Below are positions 17,347-27,318 of a DNA stretch of 64,000 bases, piece after piece. Numbering within the stretch: position 1 is the first letter of the stretch; each line of letters begins with the position of its first letter. The translations under genes were made by a program, and so were the position numbers. Source of the DNA: Polynucleobacter alcilacus (lineage in GTDB: Bacteria; Pseudomonadota; Gammaproteobacteria; Burkholderiales; Burkholderiaceae); the NCBI RefSeq assembly GCF_018881545.1, contig NZ_JACVQD010000001.1, positions 62,001-126,000 of the forward strand. Reading direction: 5' to 3'. The notes under the pieces are model-generated. The model searched no databases. It saw only the letters and a list, made by a program, of their open reading frames with translations, and was not told the origin of the DNA.

Positions 17347-19823
17347 AGTATTTTCCAAGACTACTAATCGGTTTAAAACAAGAGCTGCGCTCTAGCGAGC
17401 TGGCCTGGTTATTTGTCGCCTTAACTCTATCCGTCACCGCTTTATCTAGCGTGAGCTTTCTGGCAGATCGGATGCAAAGGGCTTTTCAATTCGATGCCCG
17501 TCAGTTGCTGGCATCTGATTTACTGATTGCGGCAGATCAGCCTATACCTGAGCGCTTCATTTTAGAAGCTCAAACTCGGCAGCTTCAGCTAGCCCAAACC
17601 ATTGTTTTCCCCAGTATGGCTTCAGTGGGTACACGTAGCAAACTGGCCTCCCTGAAAGTAGTTGATCCTCAGTACCCATTGCGAGGTGCGCTGAACGTCA
17701 AAACTGCAACGAATGAATCTAGTGATGGAGGTCCACCTGTAGGCTCAGTTTGGATAGACCCTGTGATGTTATCCAGCCTACAAGCGAAGTTGGGCGAGCA
17801 AATTACGATTGGGAAGAAGCAATTACTTATTGCTGGTGTGCTGGAACGAGAATTGGATCGGGGTGCTGGTTTTATGAATTTCGCACCGCGCGTCATGATG
17901 GCGATGGCAGACTTGCCTGAGACAGGTTTGATTGGACTTGGTAGTAGGGTGACATATCGTTTGCTGTTGGCTGGTTCTGATGCGCAAATACAGGAATATG
18001 AATCTTGGGCTAAAGGCTATATTGCACAAGAGAGTCTGCGGGGTTTGCGGATTGAGACGCTCGAAACTGCACAGCCCATCATGCGCAAGACTTTGGAGCG
18101 AGCTGAGCGCTTCTTGTCCTTGATTTCAGTATTAACAGCTATTGTTGCCGCAGTAGCAATCGCTTTATCTGCGCGCCGCTATGCATTAAAACAAGCGGAT
18201 GCTTGTGCTGTTCTGAAATGCTTTGGTGCTACTGGTCCGATGATCCTCAAAAAGCACATGAACACCTTGCTTAGTCTTGGCATAGCCTCAGCCATCGTTG
18301 GCGCCATCTTGGGCTACTTAGTTCAGTTCATCTTGACATGGCTTTTAGGCAATTTAATCCTCACCAATCTACCGAGTGTTTCCTTATGGCCAGTAGTTTG
18401 GAGCGCGCTCTTTTCTTGGTTTTTACTCATTGGATTTGCAGGGCCACCCATATTTTCTTTAGTAAAAGTTTCTCCAATCCGTTTGATTCGTAAAGAGTTT
18501 GAGGGTATTAACAGTTCAGCAATGTGGGTAGCAATTTTCGGAATTAGCACTAGCGCTGTCTTAATTGCACTGGCTGCCCGAGATTGGAAGTTGGCATTTT
18601 GGGCCGGCTTGAGCTTCGGTGGAGCGATCGTGATCTTTGCGGGCTCGGCTTGGTTAATCTTGCGTTTGCTGGCACGCATTCGCACTCAACACTTTGCGCT
18701 GCGTTTTTCGATCACTGCTCAAGGCAGAAAGCCAGGATTTGCCATGATGCAAATCACGGCTTTAGGTATTGCCTTAATGGCTTTGTTAATGATCTTGTTA
18801 TTGAGGCAGGATTTGCTAAGTACCTGGCAAGGTAATATTCCAGCAAATTCACCTAATCGTTTCATGATTAATGTACAAGGTGATCAAAAAACGGATATTG
18901 CCAATACCCTAGTGCAATCTGGTGTAGCAAAGCCGGACTTTTATCCTATGGTGCGGGGCCGTTTGATTGCCATTAATGGCCGCGATATTTCCCCAAATGA
19001 TTTTTCTGACGATAACGCGCGTCGCTTAATCGATCGTGAGTTTAATTTATCGTATACCGATCAATTACCAGTGGGTAATCGCATTACTGAGGGTAAGTGG
19101 ATAGGTGATGAGAGCCCTCAAGTCTCGATAGAAACTGGGCTTGCTAAAACTCTGAGACTCAAGATGGGCGATCAACTAACTTATGTAATTGCTGGCGAGA
19201 AACTCACTGCCCCAATTACCTCCTTGCGAAAACTTGACTGGGGCTCCATGCGCGTGAATTTCTTTGTGATAATGCCGCCATCACAATTAAGTACTTTGCC
19301 ACAATCTTGGATTACGTCCTACTATCAAGCATCTAATCTTGAAGCGCTCGATTTTCAAATGAGCCAGAAGTATCCTAACCTCACAGTAGTGGATGTATCT
19401 GCTTCACTCCAACAAATTCAGGAAGTACTGAATAAATTATCTGCAGCCCTAGGTTTATTGTTTGCTTTTACCATCGCTGCAGCAATCTTAGTATTGATGG
19501 CAGCAATTTCAGCGACTCAGGATGATCGCTTCAGAAATGCGGCGATCTTGAAAGCGATTGGCGCATCACGCGCAACCTTAGCTAATATTGCTCGATTTGA
19601 GTTAATCATGATTGGGCTTGTCTCTGGGGCTTTAGCTGGCATTGCTGCAGGTATTGCTGCTTGGGCTCTAGGCCGCTATGTATTAGAAATCGAGTTCAAT
19701 GCCTTTGCTCAGTCATTGCTAATGGGAATGCTGTTTGGAGTTACTGCCTGCCTAGTAGCTGGGTATCGCTTTCAGAGAAAAATTCAAAGTGCCACAGCGA
19801 TTGAGTGCTTACGCGAGATTTAG
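17343..19823 (+). CDS. Large FtsX-like ABC permease (YbbP type)
   Basis: The 826-residue protein has one N-terminal helix, a large periplasmic domain, three helices around residues 260-380, more helices near 395-450, another periplasmic domain, and three C-terminal helices. Two FtsX domains are seen (ISVLTAIVAAVAIALSARRY and LLFAFTIAAAILVLMAAISA). This is the ten-helix YbbP layout of type VII ABC systems, which use ATP to work on periplasmic substrates. It starts with TTG overlapping the upstream stop. The ATPase partner (YbbA) that normally sits next to such permeases is not adjacent. Confidence 0.87.
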   Translation: MKYFPRLLIGLKQELRSSELAWLFVALTLSVTALSSVSFLADRMQRAFQFDARQLLASDLLIAADQPIPERFILEAQTRQLQLAQTIVFPSMASVGTRSKLASLKVVDPQYPLRGALNVKTATNESSDGGPPVGSVWIDPVMLSSLQAKLGEQITIGKKQLLIAGVLERELDRGAGFMNFAPRVMMAMADLPETGLIGLGSRVTYRLLLAGSDAQIQEYESWAKGYIAQESLRGLRIETLETAQPIMRKTLERAERFLSLISVLTAIVAAVAIALSARRYALKQADACAVLKCFGATGPMILKKHMNTLLSLGIASAIVGAILGYLVQFILTWLLGNLILTNLPSVSLWPVVWSALFSWFLLIGFAGPPIFSLVKVSPIRLIRKEFEGINSSAMWVAIFGISTSAVLIALAARDWKLAFWAGLSFGGAIVIFAGSAWLILRLLARIRTQHFALRFSITAQGRKPGFAMMQITALGIALMALLMILLLRQDLLSTWQGNIPANSPNRFMINVQGDQKTDIANTLVQSGVAKPDFYPMVRGRLIAINGRDISPNDFSDDNARRLIDREFNLSYTDQLPVGNRITEGKWIGDESPQVSIETGLAKTLRLKMGDQLTYVIAGEKLTAPITSLRKLDWGSMRVNFFVIMPPSQLSTLPQSWITSYYQASNLEALDFQMSQKYPNLTVVDVSASLQQIQEVLNKLSAALGLLFAFTIAAAILVLMAAISATQDDRFRNAAILKAIGASRATLANIARFELIMIGLVSGALAGIAAGIAAWALGRYVLEIEFNAFAQSLLMGMLFGVTACLVAGYRFQRKIQSATAIECLREI

Positions 19824-19830
19824 TATCTAA

Positions 19831-20367
19831 TTAACTGATCGTTACTACATTTTTTGGAAGCTCGACTAGTCGGGTGCTGGCAAACCGATCAGGCAGGCTT
19901 TGTCGCAGAGCTGGGCTTCTGCGATCAAGATACATCGTCAGAGGCCAAAGAAACAACGCAACTGCAAATAGCATCTCGATAATTTGCCATTTTTCTAAAT
20001 GAAATGCCCATTGCAATAAAACACAGGGAATGATCCAGAGGGAGCCATAGATATAGCGCCATAGCGCTTGTCGTCTAGTAAGGGTGAAGCCATTCATATC
20101 AATCATGCGAATGCGCCAAGTCTGCATTGCCAAAGTTTGGCCCGATTTACTCCAATACCAAACAAAGTAAAGTCCTAAAACGGCATAGAGATAAATAAAC
20201 GTTAGCCAACTCGGTAGAGCTATCCCAAACAAAATACCTAATCCCAGATTGGGAACTAGGAAGGTAAGGGCAATCACCCCCAACAGTACGAGCTGTTCAT
20301 ATAAACAGCAGGAAACGCGTCGCCAAAATTGTGGGGAAGGTAATGTGCTGAGTTCAGCAGGCGTCAT
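19831..20367 (-). CDS. RDD-family membrane protein
   Basis: The 178-residue protein has about four helices and the RDD pattern: an early Arg (FWRRVSCCLYEQLVLLGV) and later acidic residues, with TWRIRMIDMNGFTLTRRQALWRYI between helices. RDD proteins are small inner-membrane proteins, some linked to ion transport, mostly unassigned. It is last of a minus-strand run behind an ECF sigma factor, a one-helix protein and a DUF3106 protein, and is convergent with the permease gene with seven bases between stops. Confidence 0.82.
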   Translation of the reverse strand: MTPAELSTLPSPQFWRRVSCCLYEQLVLLGVIALTFLVPNLGLGILFGIALPSWLTFIYLYAVLGLYFVWYWSKSGQTLAMQTWRIRMIDMNGFTLTRRQALWRYIYGSLWIIPCVLLQWAFHLEKWQIIEMLFAVALFLWPLTMYLDRRSPALRQSLPDRFASTRLVELPKNVVTIS

Positions 20368-20395
20368 AAAACTGCTTAATCATGAGATAGGGAAA

Positions 20396-21013
20396 TTAAT
20401 TGCTGGGAGTGTTGCTCTCGGCGCTTGAGCCAGAGCTTTCAACTAATGCAGGAATAATTGGGGCGGCAGTGGTCGCAGGGAGACTCACTTTGGGGGTCGG
20501 GTATTGTTGTAGTGTAGGTGCGTTAGCAGCAGTCGGTTTTTTCTTCACTTGGGAGTCAGCCAACTTCTTCTTTTGATCGTCACTTAACTTTTGATAGGCG
20601 CTCCAAGCTTCTGCTTTTTTCTCAGCAGGGAACTTGAGGCTATCTAAATAGTTTTCACGAGCAATACGGCGTTCCTTTTGCGAAAGTTTTGACCAGCCAG
20701 TCATTCGTGATTGCAAGCGTTCTTGGTCTTGCGCACTCATCTTTGGATAGATGTTTGCGACCTGAATCCATTTCTTGCGACTATCGGGCAGCATGTAATC
20801 CCAGTCGCTTTCTAAAGGGGCAAGAATTTGTTGTTGTGCCGGCTTCAATCCTTCCCAAGTACCATCCGGTTTCTTTTCGGGGATAGCAGTTGTTTTGCCA
20901 TGAGAGGCACTCGGTGCAGATTGTGCTTGAACTGCAGAAATAGGTAGAGTGAATGAAGCAACAACTAGTGCTACTAAAGCACTAGCAAAGAGCATCTTCA
21001 GTTTAGGCAACAT
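20396..21013 (-). CDS. DUF3106 domain periplasmic protein
   Basis: The 205-residue protein has a signal peptide ending near SAVQAQS, then the DUF3106 core: WEGLKPAQQQILAPLESDWD, MSAQDQERLQSRMTGWSKLS and KERRIARENYLDSLKFPAEK. Repeated short helices with L-x-P-x-Q/E patterns resemble periplasmic stress sensors of the CpxP/LTXXQ type, although no metal ligands are apparent. The C-terminal 50 residues are Pro/Ala/Thr rich and probably disordered. It lies between DUF3619 and RDD genes, a set often found together in betaproteobacteria. The function is unknown. Confidence 0.82.
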   Translation of the reverse strand: MLPKLKMLFASALVALVVASFTLPISAVQAQSAPSASHGKTTAIPEKKPDGTWEGLKPAQQQILAPLESDWDYMLPDSRKKWIQVANIYPKMSAQDQERLQSRMTGWSKLSQKERRIARENYLDSLKFPAEKKAEAWSAYQKLSDDQKKKLADSQVKKKPTAANAPTLQQYPTPKVSLPATTAAPIIPALVESSGSSAESNTPSN

Positions 21014-21026
21014 CAAAGAGTAGAAC

Positions 21027-21485
21027 TTATTTGCTTTGCACTAAATCAGCAGAGTCGTCTGAATCAGAGAGAGGACCATTCTTAAGAAACGCTAAAAAGC
21101 CACTATCAGCATAAGCGTCGGGCGGAACATTATCACTTAATAAGGCTGCATCTACTTCAGCAATGTCGTTAATGCGCGAATCATTCTGCCATTGAGCAAT
21201 AGCCATCAGTCCAAATACGAGGACTACCAAAGGTGCTATCCAGCCCAAACTCTCCCAGCGGCCATGAGATCCAAAACTCCAATTGCCAGTGAAGCCAGCC
21301 AAAACCGGTTTCTGAACAAGTACTTTTTCTGCTTTTCTGACAGAAAGTGCCTTCATACGAGCTGCATAGAGACGTTCTTTGATTTTTGCAGGCAGGACTT
21401 GAGCGCCTTCGCTCAGGAGGGCGATACTGTTGCGACCAAATTGGTCTGCTTGGCTCTCGGTCAGTGGTTCAGTTAGGTGTTTCAC
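21027..21485 (-). CDS. DUF3619 one-helix protein, possible anti-sigma factor
   Basis: The 152-residue product has a cytoplasmic N-terminal half (LTESQADQFGRNSIALLSEG, then a helical stretch with many Arg and Lys), a single helix near residues 85-105 (WIAPLVVLVFGLMAIAQW) and a short acidic periplasmic tail. It matches DUF3619, which has no assigned function. Its GTG start overlaps the stop of the ECF sigma gene, giving coupled translation. Gene order, single helix and size are those expected of an anti-sigma factor, but no zinc-binding anti-sigma motif (HxxxCxxC) is present, so this role is inference. Confidence 0.75.
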   Translation of the reverse strand: MKHLTEPLTESQADQFGRNSIALLSEGAQVLPAKIKERLYAARMKALSVRKAEKVLVQKPVLAGFTGNWSFGSHGRWESLGWIAPLVVLVFGLMAIAQWQNDSRINDIAEVDAALLSDNVPPDAYADSGFLAFLKNGPLSDSDDSADLVQSK

Positions 21486-22051
21486 AGCGTAATTCCTTTT
21501 AATTTCAATGCTTTAGCTAATGTTTGAGTGGCTCTAGAACAGTGGGTTTTGACGCTACCTTCGCTACAACCCATCGCTTTTGCGGTTTCAGTAATGCTTA
21601 GCTCATCCCAATAACGCATCAGGAAGGCTTCTCGTTGACGTACAGGTAATTTTGATATTTCTGACTCCAGAGCCTGTAAAAGCTGACTTCTCTCTAGGGT
21701 TTGGGACCCATCTTGATGAATTTCACTGTCATCTGGTGCCGAAAGTGACTCTAGGGGATCAAAATCCTCATTTTCTTCATTTTTCCTGCCCATATTGGAA
21801 AAGAGGGTGACCCAGGTATTCCTGACCTTCTGGCGCCGAAACCAGTCATGAACCTGATTTTGCAGGATTCTAGTAAAGATGAGTGGTAATTCAGCTGCAG
21901 GACGATCCCCGTATTTTTCAGCCAATTTAATCATGGCGTCCTGAACAATATCAAGCGCAGCATCATCATCGCGCACAGCATAGACCGCTTGCTTAAACGC
22001 GCGCTGTTCAACACTGCTCAAAAAGTCAGATAGTTCTTGGGCTGATGCCAT
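21482..22051 (-). CDS. ECF-type RNA polymerase sigma factor
   Basis: The 189-residue protein has a sigma-2 region (EQRAFKQAVYAVRDDDAALDIVQDAMIKLAEKY), a linker with FTRILQNQVHDWFRRQKVRN, and a sigma-4 region with a helix-turn-helix (LPVRQREAFLMRYWDELSIT, then AMGCSEGSVKTHCSRATQTL). There is an acidic linker (EENEDFDPLES). The lack of regions 1 and 3 places it with ECF sigma factors. It is first of a four-gene minus-strand set with DUF3619, DUF3106 and RDD proteins. Target promoters are not known. Confidence 0.92.
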   Translation of the reverse strand: MASAQELSDFLSSVEQRAFKQAVYAVRDDDAALDIVQDAMIKLAEKYGDRPAAELPLIFTRILQNQVHDWFRRQKVRNTWVTLFSNMGRKNEENEDFDPLESLSAPDDSEIHQDGSQTLERSQLLQALESEISKLPVRQREAFLMRYWDELSITETAKAMGCSEGSVKTHCSRATQTLAKALKLKGITL

Positions 22052-22080
22052 GCAAAGGATTAGACCTGAATCTGTAAGAA

Positions 22081-22110
22081 TTGGTTAATTTTAGGGGATT
22101 GCTATAGAAT
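22081..22110 (+). promoter_or_regulatory. Candidate sigma-70 promoter for the ilvBNC operon
   Basis: TTGGTT and TAGAAT are separated by 18 bases, and the site lies in the gap between the divergent sigma-factor gene and ilvB, leaving a leader of about 125 bases. The leader has no obvious terminator and no convincing leader peptide. Confidence 0.4.
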
Positions 22111-22243
22111 ATAAGGCTTACTACCTAGATTCTCATTCAAGAAGTGGTTTTTCCGGTAGCAGCGCCGTTCGAACTCAGGCCATAAGCAGGGGATAGAACA
22201 GACCAAACAATTTTTTGCCGAAAATTGCAAAGGACGAAAGAAA

Positions 22244-24031
22244 ATGAATACAAGCAGCGCCGAATTTTTAGCTACTAAAGCTAACAAAGACTTAACAACC
22301 CCCAATACCGTAGATGCGCCCCCAGAAATAATTGGTGCTGAAATGCTTGTGCGGGCATTGCACAAAGAAGGAGTTGAATTCGTTTGGGGTTACCCAGGTG
22401 GATCCGTTCTCTTTATCTATGATGAAATTTTTAAGCAGGATAAGTTTGAACATATCCTGGTTCGCCATGAGCAAGCAGCAGTTCATGCGGCCGATGGTTA
22501 TGCACGTGCAACCGGTAAGGTTGGCGTTGCTTTAGTCACCTCCGGTCCAGGAGTAACTAATGCGGTTACCGGCATTGCAACTGCTTATACCGATTCCATC
22601 CCCTTGGTGATCATTAGCGGTAACGTGCCTACGTACGCGATTGGTGAAGACGCTTTCCAGGAAGCGGATACCGTTGGTATTACACGACCAGTGGTTAAGC
22701 ACAATTTTCTGGTTAAGGACGTTAAAGATTTGCCTTTGGTTTTGAAAAAAGCGTTTCATATTGCGCAGACCGGTCGCCCTGGTCCAGTGTTGATTGATAT
22801 CCCCAAGGATGTCTCTGCTGCCAAGGGTCCCTTTGACTATCCAGAAACATTGGAAATGCGTTCCTATAACCCAGTAGTAAAGGGTCATAGCGGCCAAATC
22901 CGCAAAGCAGTTACCTTATTGCAAGAAGCAGAGCGTCCCTATATCTATACCGGTGGTGGCGTGATTCTTGCCGACGCAGCGCCTGAGTTAAAAGAGTTCG
23001 CAGACTTGTTGGGCTATCCCGTAACCAATACCTTAATGGGATTGGGCGGATTTCCTGGCAGTAGCCCGCAATTTGTTGGCATGCTGGGTATGCACGGAAC
23101 TTACGAAGCGAATATGGCGATGCAACACAGTGATGTATTGATTGCCATCGGCGCGCGCTTTGATGACCGGGTGATCGGCAATACCAGCCACTTTGCAAGT
23201 CATCCCCGCAAAATCATTCATATCGATATCGATCCTTCCGTGATTTCTAAACGGGTGAAGGTCGATGTTCCGATTGTTGGCAATCTCAAAGAAGTGTTGC
23301 AGGAGATGACAGCACAACTCAAGGCTGCCGGCCCCCGTAAAAACGGCGAGAAAGTTGCTGCGTGGTGGGAGCAGATTAATGAGTGGCGTAAGAAAGATTG
23401 CTTGAAGTACGACGAAGCTTCTCAAATCGTGAAGCCACAATATGTTGTACAAAAGTTATATGAACTGACCGGCGGGGATGCCTTTATTACCTCTGACGTA
23501 GGCCAACATCAAATGTGGGCAGCTCAGTTCTACAAGTTTGATAAGCCCCGCCGTTGGATTAACTCAGGTGGTCTGGGTACGATGGGCGTAGGCTTGCCTT
23601 ATGCCATGGGTATCAAGAAAGCATTTCCGGACAAGGATGTTTTTGCTATTACTGGCGAAGGCTCGATCCAGATGTGCATTCAAGAGCTTTCTACCTGTAA
23701 GCAGTACAACACGCCTGTGAAAATTGTGTCCTTGAATAACCGTTACTTGGGAATGGTTCGTCAATGGCAAGAGCTGACCTATAACAAACGGTATTCCAGT
23801 TCCTATATGGATTCTTTACCTGACTTTGTAAAGCTGGCAGAGGCTTATGGTCACGTTGGGATGCTCATTGAGAAAAAGTCTGATGTGGAGGGCGCTCTAA
23901 AGGAAGCCATTCGCTTAAAGGATCGCACTGTATTTATGGATTTCCAGACTGACCCAGAAGAGAACGTATGGCCTATGGTTCAAGCTGGTAAGGGCATTAC
24001 TGAAATGCTCTTAGGTAGCGAGGATCTGTAA
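22244..24031 (+). CDS. ilvB: Acetolactate synthase large (catalytic) subunit
   Basis: The 595-residue enzyme joins pyruvate with pyruvate or 2-ketobutyrate, the first shared step of valine, leucine and isoleucine synthesis. The ThDP N-terminal domain has FVWGYPGGSVLFIYDEIF and LVRHEQAAVHAADGYARATG with the catalytic Glu. The middle FAD domain has PVTNTLMGLGGFPGSSPQF, and the C-terminal ThDP domain has the GEGS...NN diphosphate motif (ITGEGSIQM, SLNNRYLGMVRQWQ). AAGGA nine bases upstream supports the start. The stop overlaps the small-subunit start. Confidence 0.96.
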   Translation: MNTSSAEFLATKANKDLTTPNTVDAPPEIIGAEMLVRALHKEGVEFVWGYPGGSVLFIYDEIFKQDKFEHILVRHEQAAVHAADGYARATGKVGVALVTSGPGVTNAVTGIATAYTDSIPLVIISGNVPTYAIGEDAFQEADTVGITRPVVKHNFLVKDVKDLPLVLKKAFHIAQTGRPGPVLIDIPKDVSAAKGPFDYPETLEMRSYNPVVKGHSGQIRKAVTLLQEAERPYIYTGGGVILADAAPELKEFADLLGYPVTNTLMGLGGFPGSSPQFVGMLGMHGTYEANMAMQHSDVLIAIGARFDDRVIGNTSHFASHPRKIIHIDIDPSVISKRVKVDVPIVGNLKEVLQEMTAQLKAAGPRKNGEKVAAWWEQINEWRKKDCLKYDEASQIVKPQYVVQKLYELTGGDAFITSDVGQHQMWAAQFYKFDKPRRWINSGGLGTMGVGLPYAMGIKKAFPDKDVFAITGEGSIQMCIQELSTCKQYNTPVKIVSLNNRYLGMVRQWQELTYNKRYSSSYMDSLPDFVKLAEAYGHVGMLIEKKSDVEGALKEAIRLKDRTVFMDFQTDPEENVWPMVQAGKGITEMLLGSEDL

Positions 24032-24522
24032 TGCGACACATTATTTCTGTATTGATAGAGAACGAACCAGGCGCCTTGTCCCGCGTGGTCGGTCTGTTCT
24101 CTGCTCGCGGTTACAACATTGAAGCCTTGAGTGTTGCTCCTACTGAAGATTCCTCTTTGTCGCGCATGACTATTGTCACCATGGGTTCAGATGATGTGAT
24201 TGAGCAAATCACGAAGCACTTAAACCGCCTAGTTGAGGTCGTTAAGGTGTTTGATCTGAGCGAAGGTCCTCACATTGAACGTGAGTTAATGATGATTAAG
24301 GTTCGGGCCGTTGGTAAAGAGCGTGAAGAATTAAAGCGCACTACTGATATTTTTCGTGGCCGCATCATCGATGTGACAGACAAGAGTTACACCATTGAAT
24401 TAACCGGCGATGGGACGAAGTTAGATGCATTTATTGATTCGATTGATCGTGCCTCGATTCTGGAAACTGTTCGTTCGGGTGGTTCTGGTATCGGGCGTGG
24501 TGAACGCATCTTGAAAGTTTAA
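24031..24522 (+). CDS. ilvN: Acetolactate synthase small (regulatory) subunit
   Basis: The 163-residue subunit has an N-terminal ACT domain (HIISVLIENEPGALSRVVGLFSARGYNIEALSV) that binds valine and gives feedback control, and the IlvN C-terminal domain (ELMMIKVRAVGKEREELKR). Its TAATG overlap with ilvB indicates equal, coupled synthesis of the two subunits. It also activates the catalytic subunit. The name ilvH would be equally fair. Confidence 0.95.
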   Translation: MRHIISVLIENEPGALSRVVGLFSARGYNIEALSVAPTEDSSLSRMTIVTMGSDDVIEQITKHLNRLVEVVKVFDLSEGPHIERELMMIKVRAVGKEREELKRTTDIFRGRIIDVTDKSYTIELTGDGTKLDAFIDSIDRASILETVRSGGSGIGRGERILKV

Positions 24523-24550
24523 TTTTTTTAACTGATTTATTACGCAATAA

Positions 24551-25594
<1,044 letters not shown>

Positions 25595-25636
25595 GTAGCA
25601 AACCACCAGTTTTAATCAATAAGGCTCAGAACGAAG

Positions 25637-26284
25637 ATGATGTATCCACACCCCATTATTGCAAGAGAAGGCTGGCCGTATTTGGCGCTACTGGGGTTCT
25701 TTACTCTGCTAGTGCAATACCTTGGCGGTTCCGCCTGGTCTTGGCCGCTGTGGATTATCTTTATCTTTGTTCTGCAGTTTTTCCGTGATCCACAGCGCAT
25801 TCCTGCACTGGGTCGTGATTTGGTTTTATCACCAGCGGATGGACGGATTGTGGTGGTTGAAAAAACCAATGATCCCTATGCTGGTCGTGAAGCACTCAAA
25901 ATCAGTGTCTTCATGAACGTATTTAACGTGCATTCAAATCGCAGTGCAGTCAATGGTTTAGTCAAAGAGATTCAATATTTCCCCGGTAAGTTTGTAAATG
26001 CCGATTTAGACAAGGCTTCCACTGAGAACGAGCGTAATGCTGTTGTGATCGACGCTAACGGCCAAATCGTTACTCTAGTTCAGGTTGCTGGCTTGATTGC
26101 ACGCCGTATCCTCTGCTATATCCATGTGGGCGATCGCTTAAAAGCGGGTGAACGCTATGGCTTTATTCGCTTTGGTTCTCGAGTTGATATTTATTTACCG
26201 CTGAGCGCTGAGCCATTGGTCAGTGTCGGTGATAAAGTATTTGCAACCAATACCGCCTTGGCCCGCTTACCAGGTCTGGACTGA
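25637..26284 (+). CDS. psd: Phosphatidylserine decarboxylase (short form)
   Basis: The 215-residue proenzyme belongs to the short Psd class. Two hydrophobic segments near the N-terminus (about residues 15-55) anchor it to the inner membrane. The catalytic pyruvoyl group should form at Ser181 within [11 protein letters not shown], where cleavage between Gly180 and Ser181 yields beta and alpha chains. [16 protein letters not shown] and [14 protein letters not shown] are other family blocks. It makes phosphatidylethanolamine from the product of PssA, encoded next. Confidence 0.93.
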   Translation: MMYPHPIIAREGWPYLALLGFFTLLVQYLGGSAWSWPLWIIFIFVLQFFRDPQRIPALGRDLVLSPADGRIVVVEKTNDPYAGREALKISVFMNVFNVHSNRSAVNGLVKEIQYFPGKFVNADLDKASTENERNAVVIDANGQIVTLVQVAGLIARRILCYIHVGDRLKAGERYGFIRFGSRVDIYLPLSAEPLVSVGDKVFATNTALARLPGLD

Positions 26285-26309
26285 TTACAACGAATCACTG
26301 GGACACTCT

Positions 26310-27170
26310 TTGACTACATTTCGCCGTCGTGGCCGTATCGATCGCAGTCGCCTCACACGCATTCCTACTGAGTCAACTCGTGATGACTGGGCTGAAGAGC
26401 TTGGAGATGGGATTGACTACGAAGTAGAAGAAATCCACGAAAAACCGCGCCCACGCGGCAAGGGTATCTATTTACTACCGAATGCATTTACAACCGCAGC
26501 ATTGTTTTGCGGCTTCTTTGCCATCGTTAATGCGATGAACCATCATTTTGAGATTGCAGCAATTGCAATCTTTGCATCGCTGGTGCTCGATGGGATGGAT
26601 GGACGTATCGCTCGCATGACCAATACGCAGAGTGCTTTTGGTGAGCAATATGACTCACTGGCTGACATGGTGTCCTTTGGCGTTGCGCCAGCTTTAGTGG
26701 CTTATGAGTGGGCTTTAAAAGATTTAGGTAAGTGGGGTTGGTTGGCTGCCTTTACTTACTGTGCTGGCGCAGCTTTGCGCTTAGCGCGTTTTAACGTCAA
26801 TACTGGTGTGGTTGATAAGAAGTTCTTTCAAGGCTTGCCGAGTCCAGCAGCCGGCGCTTTAATGGCTGGCTTTATCTGGTTGGCGGATGACAATAAAATT
26901 CCAGTTCGGGATACCGCAATCCCATGGATTACCTTCTTCATTGCAGTTTATGCAGGATTAACTATGGTCTCTAATGCCCGTTTTTACAGTGGCAAAGCCT
27001 TAGATATCCGTTATCGGGTTCCTTTTGGGGTCATGGTTCTGATGATCCTGACTTTTGTATTGATTTCTTCCAATCCACCCTTGACCTTATTTGGCGTATT
27101 CGTGGTGTATTCCATCTCTGGCTATGTCATTTGGGCATGGGAACGCCTCAGCGGGAAGCGTTTTAGCTAA
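26310..27170 (+). CDS. pssA: CDP-diacylglycerol-serine O-phosphatidyltransferase
   Basis: The 286-residue membrane enzyme makes phosphatidylserine from CDP-diacylglycerol and serine. The CDP-alcohol phosphotransferase motif DG-x2-AR-x8-G-x3-D-x3-D is complete in DGRIARMTNTQSAFGEQYDS and the following LAD. About seven helices follow a polar N-terminal arm of roughly 55 residues rich in Arg and Glu. The TTG that begins MTTFRRRG is supported by GGGA six bases upstream; a longer frame would overlap psd. Together with psd it makes phosphatidylethanolamine. Confidence 0.92.
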   Translation: MTTFRRRGRIDRSRLTRIPTESTRDDWAEELGDGIDYEVEEIHEKPRPRGKGIYLLPNAFTTAALFCGFFAIVNAMNHHFEIAAIAIFASLVLDGMDGRIARMTNTQSAFGEQYDSLADMVSFGVAPALVAYEWALKDLGKWGWLAAFTYCAGAALRLARFNVNTGVVDKKFFQGLPSPAAGALMAGFIWLADDNKIPVRDTAIPWITFFIAVYAGLTMVSNARFYSGKALDIRYRVPFGVMVLMILTFVLISSNPPLTLFGVFVVYSISGYVIWAWERLSGKRFS

Positions 27171-27198
27171 TTTTAGGATTTTCGGGTATATTAATTCC

Positions 27199-27276
27199 AT
27201 GTTGATGAATTTCTCACCTTTAACAGGGCTCCTTCTACTAGCACTAAGCCTAAAGCTTGGGGCGGGTAAGGCCTGA
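27199..27276 (+). CDS. Leucine-rich leader peptide of leuA
   Basis: A 25-codon open frame beginning MLMNFSPLTG, of which nine codons encode leucine, including a run of four (CTC CTT CTA CTA) and two more CTA codons soon after. CTA is usually rare in proteobacteria, so leucyl-tRNA shortage would stall ribosomes here. The frame ends 42 bases before a strong terminator and upstream of leuA, the expected place for an attenuator peptide. The ribosome-binding site is weak; the second ATG (27205) could also be used. Confidence 0.78.
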   Translation: MLMNFSPLTGLLLLALSLKLGAGKA

Positions 27277-27318
27277 GTTGATGAGATCAAAAAGAGTTCA
27301 TTAACCACCACATACCAG

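Noticed and set aside
22143..22184. Short GTG frame (about 13 codons, with Val and Leu) before ilvB as a leader peptide
   Set aside because: It has few branched-chain codons, no clear ribosome-binding site and no terminator after it, unlike the leuA leader.
23033..23452. 139-codon minus-strand frame inside ilvB
   Set aside because: It is a shadow of a well-conserved enzyme gene and has no ribosome-binding site.
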